From contig CAXTHM010000017.1 in the NCBI GenBank assembly GCA_964244115.1, positions 1 through 58,784 of the forward strand: a stretch of 58,784 nt of DNA, read 5' to 3'. The DNA is from CADCWK01 sp964244115 (GTDB lineage: Bacteria; Chloroflexota; Chloroflexia; Thermomicrobiales; UBA6265). The notes beneath the pieces were generated by a model. It was given only the letters and a program-made list of their open reading frames with translations. It ran no database searches and was not told the DNA's origin. Position numbers and translations under genes: made by a program. Of this stretch, positions 8,085 through 17,645 are shown one piece after another. Numbering within the stretch: the stretch's first letter is position 1; every line of letters starts with the position of its first letter.

Positions 8085-9047
8085 ATGAGCAATGCGACGC
8101 CACCGCTTCCCGAAGACGTCGCGATGGGGGAGGGGCAGGACCGGTTCGCGCCGCCGCCCGCGCCGGATGAGACGACGATGCTGGCGGGGTCGGGTGGGCA
8201 CCGGCTCTGGTCCGGCGTCTGGCACCCGGCGCCGTCGGATCAGCCGGACCGTGGGACGGTCCTCGTCGCGCACGGGTTCGGCGAGTACCTGGACCGGTAC
8301 GGCCACATCATCCGGGCGCTGACCAGCCACGGCTACACCGTCGTCGGGCTCGACCACCGGGGGCACGGCCGCAGCGAGGGTCCCCGGGCCCGGATCGGGC
8401 GGTTCGACGACTTCGTCGCCGACCTCGACCTCGTCGTCACGATGGCACGTGAGGTCGCGGCCCGGCGCAGTGTCACGCCGCGCCAGCCGTTCCTGTTCGG
8501 TCACTCGATGGGCGGGCTGATCGCGACCCGGTACGTGCTGGCGCTGCCGGACCAGGCCGCCCTCTCGGGACTGATCCTGAGCTCGCCGGCTCTCCGGCTG
8601 AACCCGGATCTCTCCGGCCCGGCCCTGCGGCTGACCGGTCTGCTGGCCCGGGTCGCGCCGACATTGCCCGTCCGGCGGTCGAGCGGCGGCCTGAGCAGCG
8701 ACCCGGCGATCGGGCGGCGGTGGGCGGCGGACCCGCTGCTCAACCACGCGCCGACGACCGCCCAGATGGCGTGGCAACTGGCCGCGGCCGCCCGCTCCGT
8801 CCGGCCCCATCTCGGCGAGATCGCCCTGCCGCTCCTGCTCTTCTACGGTGAGGCCGACACCGTCGTCGACCCGGCCGGCTCCCGCTTCCTCGCCGAGCGG
8901 GCGAGCAGCGCCGATCTGACGGTCCGCCCCTGGGCCGGCCTGCTCCACGAGACCTTCAACGAGCCCGACGGTGCCACGGTGATCGCCGAGATGGTCGCCT
9001 GGCTCGATGCCCGGACGGGCGGCGATCCGGATCCGACCGTCCAGTAG
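8085..9047 (+). CDS. Alpha/beta hydrolase, monoacylglycerol lipase-like
   Basis: Serine hydrolase of the Hydrolase_4 (serine aminopeptidase S33 / monoglyceride lipase) type. The oxyanion segment HGFGEYLDRYGHI and the LDHRGHGRSEG loop precede the nucleophile elbow GHSMGG at about residue 143. The acid is probably the Asp in YGEADTVVDPAG and the base the His in GLLHETFNEP. The 320-residue length is normal for the family. The first 25 residues are Pro-rich and may be dispensable. No signal peptide is seen, so it is probably cytoplasmic. It likely cleaves short esters or monoacylglycerols. Confidence 0.88.
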   Translation: MSNATPPLPEDVAMGEGQDRFAPPPAPDETTMLAGSGGHRLWSGVWHPAPSDQPDRGTVLVAHGFGEYLDRYGHIIRALTSHGYTVVGLDHRGHGRSEGPRARIGRFDDFVADLDLVVTMAREVAARRSVTPRQPFLFGHSMGGLIATRYVLALPDQAALSGLILSSPALRLNPDLSGPALRLTGLLARVAPTLPVRRSSGGLSSDPAIGRRWAADPLLNHAPTTAQMAWQLAAAARSVRPHLGEIALPLLLFYGEADTVVDPAGSRFLAERASSADLTVRPWAGLLHETFNEPDGATVIAEMVAWLDARTGGDPDPTVQ

Positions 9048-9152
9048 GCCAGTGCGACGGTCGTCAGTCGGTTCGTCCTGTCGAATCGGTGTCAGACGAC
9101 GTATCCCGTCCGCTACCATCTCGCTACCGGAACGGTCAGACCAGATCAGGCG

Positions 9153-10745
9153 ATGGGGGCAGGCATGGGCAGGTCGGGAATGCGTCGCGGCGCCACTGCA
9201 ACCAATGGTCGGGCCAGGGTGAACGGTCCCACTCGGCGTTCGCATCGGCGGCGATGGGGGGCAGCGATGGGGCTGGCCCTGTTCCTCGTTGCCAGCGTCG
9301 CGCTCTCGAGTCTGCCGCTGTCGGCGGTGCTGCCGGAGGCGTGGGCGGCGCAGCAGGGCGGCGTCCGGCCGATGCTGCCGGGGGACGCGCTGCTCGCCCC
9401 GTCCCGGGGCAGTGCCGCCGCCGCGATTGCCTTCTCATCGCGCTACGGCGCCCAGCTGCCGGCCGACGTCACGGCCTACATCGACGAGGTCTACCGGCTG
9501 GCGCCCCGGGTCGGGCTCGACCCGGCCATCGTCGTGGCGCAGTCGGCGCTGGAGACCGACACCTGGCGGACGGCCTACTGGGTCGATCACCGCAACCCGG
9601 CCGGGATCGGGATCACGTACGACGGCCAGTCGTCCTTCACCTGGGCGAACGGCACCGACGCGGCCCGGGGGCATCTCGTCCACCTCTCACTCTACGCCAG
9701 CGGCCCGATCCCGGCCGGCAGCCCGCTGCGGCCGTATATTCCCCTCGACCCGCGCTACCAGGCGGCGATCAGCGCCGGGTACGCCGGGATCGCGCGGACG
9801 ATCGTCGACCTGACCGGTCGCTGGGCGGCCGACCCGATCTACGACCGCAAGCTCGCCGGGCGCGGCAACGACATCCTCTACCGCTACCGGATCATCGGCC
9901 TGTCCGGCTCCGCCAACACCACCGGCGCGGTGGCGGTCGACGACGGCTCGGCCGCGACCGGCTGGCGGACGACGGGCGGCACCCCGGTGAGCGCGACGCT
10001 GCTGATCGAGCTCGGCCAGCCGGTCGCGATCGGCCGGCTGCGCTGGCTGCTCGGGGCGCCGGGCGTGGCGGACCGGCTGATCGTCTCCCGGTCCAGCGAC
10101 GGGGCGCAGTGGACCCGGATCGGCGTCTACGGCAGTGGGCTGACCGGCCGCTGGCAGGGGATCGCGCCCAACGTCAGCGCCCGGTTCATCCGCTTCACGA
10201 TCGAGAACCCGCGCCAGCAACCGGTGCTCGGGACGATCGTCGAGGTCCAGCTCTGGCCGCCGTCGTCGGTCGCCTACCCGAACCTGGACGACCTCGCGCC
10301 GGTCGCCGCGGTCAGCCCATCGCCGAGTTCGTCCGCAAGTGCCTCCGCAAGTGCATCGTCGAGCGCATCCGCTGGGACGTCTCGGTCGCCCCGCACGTCG
10401 GCGTCGGGCTCGGCCCGGCCGTCCGGATCGCCGGGACCGTCGGCATCCGCCTCACCCCGCCCATCGGGCACAGCCTCCCCTCCCGCCACCGCGACCGCGA
10501 CCGGACGGGCAACCCGGACGCCCCGCCCGGCGACCGCGACGGCCACCACCCGACCGACCGCGACGGTCCGGATCACCGCGACGCCCCGCCCACCGACGGT
10601 CCCGCCCTCCCGCCAGCCGACCCCGACCCGCATCCCGCGCTCGACCGCGACCCCACGGTCGGCACCGACCGCGACCGCGACCCTTCCCGCGACGCTCACG
10701 CCGACAGTAAAGTTGCCGCCCGAACCATCCCCATCGTCGCCGTGA
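9153..10745 (+). CDS. Secreted glucosaminidase with discoidin (F5/8 type C) domain and low-complexity tail
   Basis: The N terminus is Arg-rich, followed by a hydrophobic core (MGLALFLVASVALSSLPL) and AWAAQ, an export signal. Residues of about 85-250 match the mannosyl-glycoprotein endo-beta-N-acetylglucosaminidase/lysozyme-like fold: VGLDPAIVVAQSALETDTW contains the catalytic-type Glu, followed by HRNPAGIGI. Residues of about 250-370 form a discoidin-like carbohydrate-binding domain (DDGSAATGWRTT ... FIRFTIENPRQQPVLG). The last 150 residues are Ser, Ala, Pro and Thr with Arg, a likely disordered wall-spanning or exposed tail with no anchor helix. It probably remodels peptidoglycan or binds glycans outside the cell. 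Confidence 0.8.
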   Translation: MGAGMGRSGMRRGATATNGRARVNGPTRRSHRRRWGAAMGLALFLVASVALSSLPLSAVLPEAWAAQQGGVRPMLPGDALLAPSRGSAAAAIAFSSRYGAQLPADVTAYIDEVYRLAPRVGLDPAIVVAQSALETDTWRTAYWVDHRNPAGIGITYDGQSSFTWANGTDAARGHLVHLSLYASGPIPAGSPLRPYIPLDPRYQAAISAGYAGIARTIVDLTGRWAADPIYDRKLAGRGNDILYRYRIIGLSGSANTTGAVAVDDGSAATGWRTTGGTPVSATLLIELGQPVAIGRLRWLLGAPGVADRLIVSRSSDGAQWTRIGVYGSGLTGRWQGIAPNVSARFIRFTIENPRQQPVLGTIVEVQLWPPSSVAYPNLDDLAPVAAVSPSPSSSASASASASSSASAGTSRSPRTSASGSARPSGSPGPSASASPRPSGTASPPATATATGRATRTPRPATATATTRPTATVRITATPRPPTVPPSRQPTPTRIPRSTATPRSAPTATATLPATLTPTVKLPPEPSPSSP

Positions 10746-10928
10746 TGAGGTCGTAGGGGGACCCTTGTGGGGTCGTCCAGTTCTCGTTGGGTGCCGTGCG
10801 CGAACACCTCATCGCGACAGCTCGGACGGCTGGTGCGCCTCGTGCGCTCGCTACGGGGTTTGGACGCGACCGTGCGACGATACGTCGGTTCGGTCGGAAC
10901 GATGGCGGTGAATGAAGGGAACAACGCG

Positions 10929-11855
10929 ATGGAACTGCGGCAACTCGGGACGTCCGGTCTGCTGGTCTCGGCGATCGGGCTGGGCGGCAACACCTTCGGT
11001 GCGACCGTCGACGGCGACGAGGCGGTCCGGGTCATCCAGTCGGCGCTGGAGCAGGGCATCACCTTCGTCGACACCGCCGACGTCTACTCCAAGGGGCGCT
11101 CGGAAGAACTCGTCGGGCAGGCACTCAAGGGCCGCCGCGACCGCGTCGTGCTGACGACCAAGGCCGGGATGGCGTTCAGCGATAGCCCCTACGAGCAGGG
11201 CACGTCGCGGCGCTGGCTGACGCAGTCGGTCGAGCGGTCGCTGACGCGGCTCGGCGTCGACCATGTCGACCTGCTCCAGGTCCACCGGTTCGATGAGCGG
11301 ACGCCGCAGGAGGAGACGATCCGGGCGCTGGGTGACCTGGTCCGCTCCGGCAAGGTCCGCTACATCGGCAACAGCAACTACGAGGCGTGGCAGATCGCCG
11401 AGAGCCAGGGGATGGCGAAGCAGCACGGGCTGTCGCTGTGGGTGTCGGCCCAGAACCGCTGGAACCTGATCGACGGGCTCAGCGACCCGACGCTGCTCGG
11501 CGCCGCCGACGCGCTGGGATTCGGGATCATCCCGTACACCCCGTTGGCGTCCGGCCTGCTGACGGGCAAGTACCAGGGCACGACCGCGGCGCCGGAGGGG
11601 ACGCGGCTCGGCCGTATGGGTTCCTACGAGAAGCGGGCGACGCCGGAGAACCTGGCCAAGGTCGACCGCCTGAAGGCGTGGGCCGAAGCCCGCGGCCACA
11701 CCGTCGGCGAGCTCGCGATCGCGTACCTGCTCGCCCACCGGCAGGTCGGCTCGGTGATCGTCGGCGCCCGCCGGTCGGAACAGCTCACCGAGAACCTCAA
11801 GGCCGCTGACTGGCATCTGACGCCGGCGGAGCGGGACGAGGTCGCCGCGATCTGA
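10929..11855 (+). CDS. Aldo/keto reductase
   Basis: NAD(P)H-dependent oxidoreductase of the AKR superfamily with a TIM-barrel fold. The start MELRQLGTSGLLVSAIGLG is typical. The catalytic tetrad can be read as Asp and Tyr in FVDTADVYSKGRSEE, Lys in VVLTTKAGM and His in DLLQVHRFDE. The cofactor loop near the C terminus is SVIVGARRSEQLTEN. I chose the ATG at 10929 because AAGGGA sits eight bases upstream; an in-frame ATG at 10902 would add nine residues. The length of 308 residues is normal. The substrate is unknown. Confidence 0.92.
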   Translation: MELRQLGTSGLLVSAIGLGGNTFGATVDGDEAVRVIQSALEQGITFVDTADVYSKGRSEELVGQALKGRRDRVVLTTKAGMAFSDSPYEQGTSRRWLTQSVERSLTRLGVDHVDLLQVHRFDERTPQEETIRALGDLVRSGKVRYIGNSNYEAWQIAESQGMAKQHGLSLWVSAQNRWNLIDGLSDPTLLGAADALGFGIIPYTPLASGLLTGKYQGTTAAPEGTRLGRMGSYEKRATPENLAKVDRLKAWAEARGHTVGELAIAYLLAHRQVGSVIVGARRSEQLTENLKAADWHLTPAERDEVAAI

Positions 11856-11880
11856 CACGATCCTCAGCCAAACTGATCTG

Positions 11881-11912
11881 GACGGCGCTTACTGAACATT
11901 GTGAGCGCCGTC
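11881..11912 (+). terminator. Hairpin terminator after the aldo/keto reductase
   Basis: GACGGCGCTTAC and GTGAGCGCCGTC form a 12-bp stem (one G-T pair) around the loop TGAACATT. It lies 26 bp after the stop codon. The following bases are not a strong T-run, so termination may be partial. It separates the core genes from the defence locus that starts at 12018. Confidence 0.6.
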
Positions 11913-12017
11913 GGTATTCCTGTCGGAGAGTCCAGCGTTCCTGGGAATGGTCACTGAATACGCCTCTACCGTAAGCTCTGATTCACACATTCAAGCCGAT
12001 AACCAGTCGAGGAACGT

Positions 12018-15000
12018 ATGGCGAAGCTGGAAGATCTGACTCGTGGTGCGGTCGTCGACGGTATCGAGGCCAGTCGGACGGTCACGATCGAGAACGCGAC
12101 CTGGATCGGGTCGGCGGCGCTCGACGTCACCTATCGCGACGAGCGAGGGCAGGCCGGAGCGACGCTGCTCTACCGCGATCAGGAGCCGACGCTGACCATT
12201 CGGGCGAATGGTCGCGTTTGGAGTTTCGACTCGGATGGGCGTCTGCTGCGGCTGGTCTCCGAGGCGCAACGGATCAATCTCGCCCATCTCTTCGATCCGC
12301 TCCTGGCCGTCCATAGTTCGGACGTGGATCCACTTCCTCACCAGATCACGGCGGTGTATGAGGAGATGCTCACCCGCCAGCCGCTCCGGTTCCTCCTGGC
12401 CGATGACCCGGGCGCCGGCAAGACGATCATGACCGGGCTGCTGATCAAGGAACTCTGGCTGCGCGGTGACCTGCAGCGGTGCCTGATCGTCTGTCCTGGA
12501 TCCCTCGTCGAGCAGTGGCAGGACGAGCTTGCCAGCAAGTTCGACCTGCACTTCGACATCTACACGTCGGACAAGGCTGATGCCTCCCGGACGGGAAACT
12601 GGTTCGCCGAGAACCATCTGGTGATCGCCCGACTCGATCAGCTAAGCCGGAGTGAGGAACTCCAGGAGAAGCTTGACCAGACGGACTGGGATCTCATCGT
12701 CTGCGATGAGGCTCATAAGATGTCGGCCAGCTACTTCGGCAATGAGGTCAAGTACACCCAGCGCTACCACCTCGGGCAGCGACTAGGGAAGCTGACCCGG
12801 CACTTCCTGCTCCTGAGCGCCACCCCGCACAACGGCAAGGAAGCTGACTTCCAGTTGTTCATGGCGCTGCTCGACGGCGACCGTTTCGAGGGCAAGCTAC
12901 GGACGAGCGTTCACACCGCGAAGACCGACGATCTAATGCGGCGCTTGGTGAAGGAACAGCTCGTCAAGTTCGACGCGACGCCACTCTTTCCCGAACGTCG
13001 CGCCTATGTTGTGTCCTACAAGCTCTCCAACCTCGAGGCCAAGCTCTACAAGGAGGTGACCGAGTACGTCCGGGAGGAGTTCAACAGGGCTGACTCCCTT
13101 ACGGAGGATGGCGGACGAAAGGGCACGGTCGGATTCGCCTTGACCGTCTTGCAGCGGCGCCTCGCGTCATCGCCCGAAGCGATCTGGCGCTCACTCCAGC
13201 GCCGGCGTGAACGGCTGACGGCCCGGCTCGAGGAGGAGAAGCTGCTCCGACGTGGCGGCGAGGTCGTCACGTCGACGCTCCTGTTGAGGGCGGCCCAGCT
13301 CGAGGATCTCGACGATGGGACCAGCGATGACGTCGAGGAGAACGAGAATACGCTCGTCGATCAGGCAACGGCTGCCCGCTCGATCCGTGAACTCGAAACC
13401 GAGATCAAGATTCTCCAACAGCTCGAAGAGCTGGCCTTTGAGGTTCTGAACAGCGGAACCGACAAGAAGTGGGAAGAACTGTCATCGATCCTGCATGACG
13501 GGATCGATGCGGTCGAACCGGACCGGTCCCGACGCAAGCTCGTCATCTTCACTGAGCAGCGCGACACCCTTCGCTACCTGGAGCGCCGGATCAAGGACCT
13601 ACTCGGTCGCCCCGAAGCCGTCGTGACTATCCAGGGCGGCATGGCGCGGGACGAGCGGCGCAAGGCGCAGGAAGCGTTCACGCAGGACAAGACCGTCGAG
13701 ATCCTGATCGCGACGGACGCCGCCGGGGAAGGGATCAACCTCCAGCGGGCCCACCTGATGGTGAACTACGACCTGCCGTGGAACCCGAACCGGCTGGAGC
13801 AGCGCTTCGGCCGAATCCACCGGATCGGCCAGACCGAGGTCTGTCATCTCTGGAACCTGATGGCGTCCGAGACCCGCGAAGGAGCGGTCTACGAGGCATT
13901 GCTCAAGAAGCTGGACCAGGAGCGGGAGGCCCTCGGCGGTCGCGTCTTCGACGTGCTGGGCAAGCTGACCTTTGGCGACCAGCGCAGCCTGCGGGATCTG
14001 CTCGTCGAGGCAATTCGTTACGGGGATCAGCCAGAGGTCCGGGATCGACTCAACCGGCAGGTAACGGGTGCGCTGGATACCGACCACCTCCGCCAGATCA
14101 TGGAGGACCGCAAGCTCTACCAGAGCGAACTGAGTTCCGACCGGGTCCGGGAGATCGGTGAGGAGATGTCCCGGGCCGATGCCCGTCGCCTCCAGCCGCA
14201 TTTCATCTCCGCCTTCTTCCGGGAGGCCTTCGAGCAACTCGGCGGAGTGATCCACGAGCGTGAGGCTGGCCGCTACGAGATCACCCGGGTGCCGGGCGTC
14301 ATCCGTGAGCGCGACCGGGCGATCGGCCGCGGAGCACCGATCCAGGAACGGTACGAACGGATCACCTTCGAGCGCGACCGGCGGACGATCCCCGGCAAGC
14401 CGATGGCCGCTTTCACCGCGCCAGGACACCCACTGCTCGATTCGACGGTCAGCCTGATCCTCGAACGGTACGGTGGGCTGCTCAGGCAGGGCGGCGTACT
14501 GGTCGATCCGGCCGACGATGGTGAGGAGATCCGGGCGCTGTTCTACCTGGACCATAAGGTCTTCGACGGGCGCCAGGACGAGCACGGGAACAAGTGGGTG
14601 ATCTCGCGGCGGATGCAGTTCGTCGAGATCGACGCGGCTGGCGCCGTCCATGACGCCGGTTACGCACCCTACCTCGATTACCAGCCGATCACGGACGCGC
14701 AGTGGGAGCTGGTCGACGCGCACCTTCGGGCGGACTGGCTGACGACCGACCTGGAGTCGGCGGTGATGGGGTACGCCGTCGCAGATCTCGGGCGCAAGCA
14801 CCTGGAGGAGGTCCGCACCCGCAGGCAGATCCTCGTCCAGAAGACCCGCGAGGCGGTCCACGACCGGTTGACGCGGGAGATCATGCACTGGGACAACCGG
14901 GCAACCGATCTCCAGATGAAGGAGGAGGCCGGCAAGAGCCAGAAGATGAACTCGGCCCGGGCCACCCTCCGGGTCGACACCCTAACGAACCGTCTCCAGC

Positions 15001-15521
15001 AGCGGATGGCCGAGCTGGAGCTGGAGGAGAAGATCACGACGCAGGCGCCGGTCGTCACCGGTGGTTTGCTGATCGTCCCGGCCGGTCTGATCCAGCGGCT
15101 CTCCGGTGATCGCCCTGAGGACCCTGCCACCTCCGCTGCCGAGCGAGCCTGGGTCGAGGGAATCGCCATGACAACCGTGATGATGCGCGAGGAAGCGCTG
15201 GGCTATGAGCCGACGGACGTCAGCGCCAAGCGCGGCATCGGCTACGACATCGAATCCCGCGTTCCCGGCGCCGTCGGCCGGCTCCGCTTCATCGAGGTCA
15301 AGGGCCGGGCAAAGGGGGCGCGGACGATCACCGTGACCAAGAATGAGATCCTGGCCGGGGTCAACAAGCCGGACGACTTCATCCTCGCCATCGTCGAGGT
15401 CGACGGCGCCTTCGGCACCGTCACCTACCTCCAGCGCCCGTTCAACCTCGAGCCAGACTTCGCCGTGACGAGCGTCAACTACGACATCGCCCAGCTGCTG
15501 TCGGTCGCGGAGGTCGTGTAA
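12018..15521 (+). CDS. SNF2-type DEAH helicase with C-terminal DUF3883-like domain (Hma-type helicase)
   Basis: First gene of a probable defence operon. Walker A is DPGAGKTIMTG at about residues 131-141, motif II is DEAH in IVCDEAHKMS near 229, and motif III is LLLSATPHNG. The C-terminal helicase lobe holds IATDAAGEGINLQ and the arginine-finger motif QRFGRIHRIGQ near 600. A charged region follows, then a C-terminal block of about 100 residues (GIGYDIESR ... RFIEVKGRA) that matches the DUF3883 group. Its Asp, Glu and Lys arrangement resembles a restriction-endonuclease-like fold. The start has GAGGAA seven bases upstream. The next gene begins two bases after the stop, so they are cotranscribed. 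It presumably translocates on DNA and supplies or recruits nuclease activity. Confidence 0.88.
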   Translation: MAKLEDLTRGAVVDGIEASRTVTIENATWIGSAALDVTYRDERGQAGATLLYRDQEPTLTIRANGRVWSFDSDGRLLRLVSEAQRINLAHLFDPLLAVHSSDVDPLPHQITAVYEEMLTRQPLRFLLADDPGAGKTIMTGLLIKELWLRGDLQRCLIVCPGSLVEQWQDELASKFDLHFDIYTSDKADASRTGNWFAENHLVIARLDQLSRSEELQEKLDQTDWDLIVCDEAHKMSASYFGNEVKYTQRYHLGQRLGKLTRHFLLLSATPHNGKEADFQLFMALLDGDRFEGKLRTSVHTAKTDDLMRRLVKEQLVKFDATPLFPERRAYVVSYKLSNLEAKLYKEVTEYVREEFNRADSLTEDGGRKGTVGFALTVLQRRLASSPEAIWRSLQRRRERLTARLEEEKLLRRGGEVVTSTLLLRAAQLEDLDDGTSDDVEENENTLVDQATAARSIRELETEIKILQQLEELAFEVLNSGTDKKWEELSSILHDGIDAVEPDRSRRKLVIFTEQRDTLRYLERRIKDLLGRPEAVVTIQGGMARDERRKAQEAFTQDKTVEILIATDAAGEGINLQRAHLMVNYDLPWNPNRLEQRFGRIHRIGQTEVCHLWNLMASETREGAVYEALLKKLDQEREALGGRVFDVLGKLTFGDQRSLRDLLVEAIRYGDQPEVRDRLNRQVTGALDTDHLRQIMEDRKLYQSELSSDRVREIGEEMSRADARRLQPHFISAFFREAFEQLGGVIHEREAGRYEITRVPGVIRERDRAIGRGAPIQERYERITFERDRRTIPGKPMAAFTAPGHPLLDSTVSLILERYGGLLRQGGVLVDPADDGEEIRALFYLDHKVFDGRQDEHGNKWVISRRMQFVEIDAAGAVHDAGYAPYLDYQPITDAQWELVDAHLRADWLTTDLESAVMGYAVADLGRKHLEEVRTRRQILVQKTREAVHDRLTREIMHWDNRATDLQMKEEAGKSQKMNSARATLRVDTLTNRLQQRMAELELEEKITTQAPVVTGGLLIVPAGLIQRLSGDRPEDPATSAAERAWVEGIAMTTVMMREEALGYEPTDVSAKRGIGYDIESRVPGAVGRLRFIEVKGRAKGARTITVTKNEILAGVNKPDDFILAIVEVDGAFGTVTYLQRPFNLEPDFAVTSVNYDIAQLLSVAEVV

Positions 15522-15523
15522 GC

Positions 15524-17642
15524 ATGGAGCACGCCGTACCTGGCGATATCGCCGACCTGATCGAGCGATTACAGGGGGAGGAGAGCTTCCAGTTCGAGGC
15601 CAAGCTCGGCAGTGGCAATGTGCCGAATTCGTTCTGGGAGACGGTCTCTGCCTTCGCTAACACGGAGGGCGGCATCATCGCCCTCGGCCTGGCTGAGAAA
15701 GAAGGTGGGTGGATCGTCGAAGGGGTGAAAGACACCGGCAGGATGGTCCAGACCATTCATGACCTGATGCGTAACCGCCAGAAGATCAGCCATGATGTCG
15801 CAGAGAACCATGATGTCTGGGTCGAGGAGGTTCGTGGGAAGAGCCTGGTCGTGGTTCGCGTCCGGGCGGCGTTGCGCCAGGACCGTCCCGTCTACCTGAC
15901 CGGGAACCGTGATGTGGCCTTTGTCCGTCGCGGAGAAGGAGATCACCGCTGCGACACGACCGAACTGGATCGGTTCCGACGTGAAGCCTCATCTGAGTCC
16001 AGCGATGGGCAGATCCTGCCATTCATGACCTGGGACGATTTCGACACCGAGACGATCACTCGGTTCCGGGCAATGAGCCGGCGTGAAGTCCCCGATTCGT
16101 CTCGTCACGGGCTCGATGATCACCGGTTCCTGGACTCGGTCGGCGCATGGCGGCGGGATCGGGTACGTGGCGAAGAGGGTCCTACCCGGGCCGGGATCCT
16201 CGTGTTCGGGACACCGGATGCGATCCGCGATGTTCGCTATCCGCATGTGATCGACTATCGACGAGCACCGTCCTATGGGTCGAACAGTCGGGAGTGGACG
16301 GACCGCCACCGGTCCGATGAGAACCTGTTTCGAACCTGGGAGGAGATCTTCCCGCGCATGACGCGTGACTTGCCGAGGCCGTTTCGCCTGCAGGGCGTCC
16401 AGCGTATCGACGATCCGGTCGGCGTCGTGTCCGTCCGCGAGGCACTGGTCAATCTGCTCGTCCATACGGACTATCGCGAGACCGGTGATGCCGTGATCAT
16501 TCATAGGGACGATGGCTACGAACTCCGGAACCCGGGCGAGTCGCGTCTGCTCCAGGACGAGATGGATGGGTCGGGACGCTCGGACCGCCGGAATCCGGTG
16601 ATCGCCGATATCTTCAGTCAGCTTGGGCTGGCCGAGCGCGCCGGTAGTGGGTTCATGCGGATCTTCGAGGAATGGCGGAAGCTCGGCTATCGCAATCCAC
16701 TCATCTCGTCGGATCCGAGCCGCTACGAGTTCAAGCTGGAGTTGCCGCTCGCCCAGTTGATCTCCGGATTCGATCGAGCCTGGCTACGGAGTCTCGGTGG
16801 GTCGTGGAGCGTGCCCGAAGAGATCGCCATGGTGTTCGCCCGGTACAACGGCTGGGTCGACAACAAGACCCTTCGCGCCGCAACCGGTCAGCATGTCGCC
16901 GATGCGTCTCGTGTGCTGCAGTCGCTTCGGCGCAACGAGTACCTCGAGATGTCCGGGGTGGGTCGCAACGCCCGATATGAGCTTGGGCCAGCTGCTATGT
17001 TGGGCGAAGGGTTTGGTCTGACCCAACCGACCCTGTTGAGTGAGATGCCAGTTCTCGATGGCCGCGTTGTGCTCGGTAACTCCGCATCAAGTGATCCGAA
17101 CTCGGCACTAAGCGACGAGAACTTGGTCACTAAGGAGCCGAACTCGGCACTAAGCGACGAGAACTTGGTCACTAAGGAGCCGAACTCGGCACNNNNNNNN
17201 NNNNNNNNNNNNNNNNNNNNNNNNNNNNNNNNNNNNNNNNNNNNNNNNNNNNNNNNNNNNNNNNNNNNNNNNNNNNNNNNNNNNNNNNNNNNTAAGCAGC
17301 TTGAGCCCAGCACTTGGCGCACTCTCGCCCGAGCAACTGGACGAACTGCGGCGCCGAGCCCGGCCAGTTTCGCTGATGCAGAGGTCTCCCCGGGAGAAGG
17401 TCGAGACCGCTATCCTCAAGATCTGCGACGGGCGCTGGCTAGACATGACCGCTTTGAGCCTGCTTCTGAATCGGAACGAGACCTTGGTGCGCAGGACCGC
17501 ATCGCGGCTGATTCACGATGGCAAGCTGGAGGCGCGTTATGCCAAACGCAACCATCCGCAACAACAGTACCGGACGGTCATAGTCATATGTGAATCCGAC
17601 GAGTCAGTTCGGGCCAAGAAGGACCAACCCCAGGAGAATTGA
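15524..17642 (+). CDS. AlbA_2 (Schlafen-like) protein with tandem repeat; interrupted by an assembly gap
   Basis: Residues of about 10-140 form an AlbA_2 nucleic-acid-binding domain (FQFEAKLGSG, FANTEGGIIALGL). Next comes a RecG-like ATP-binding-type segment (VREALVNLLVHTDYRETG near 305), then winged-helix segments. Close to the gap, a 14-residue unit LSDENLVTKEPNSA is repeated twice. After the 100 N, the frame from 17293 continues as SSLSPALGALSPEQLDEL and ends with another winged helix (VETAILKICDGRWLDM ... HDGKLEARYAKR). As deposited the two halves are in different frames, but joining 17192 directly to 17293 restores one frame, so I treat it as a single gene. It begins two bases after the helicase and ends three bases before the CBS gene. 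It is an accessory gene embedded in the defence operon. Confidence 0.7.
17108..17292 (+). repeat. 42-bp coding tandem repeat running into a 100-N assembly gap
   Basis: Two perfect 42-bp units occupy 17108-17149 and 17150-17191 (CTAAGCGACGAGAACTTGGT ...). They are preceded by a diverged half-unit ending CCGAACTCGGCA. One base (C, 17192) of the next unit precedes the gap. The sequence after the gap begins TAAGC, exactly how the next unit should continue. The gap therefore falls on the array and its true size is probably a multiple of 42 bp (possibly zero), not 100. Copy-number changes would keep the reading frame. Confidence 0.85.
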
Positions 17643-17645
17643 GCG

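Noticed and set aside
17108..17292. A CRISPR array at the assembly gap
   Set aside because: The 42-bp units abut without spacers and encode a regular peptide in frame with the gene; no cas genes are nearby.
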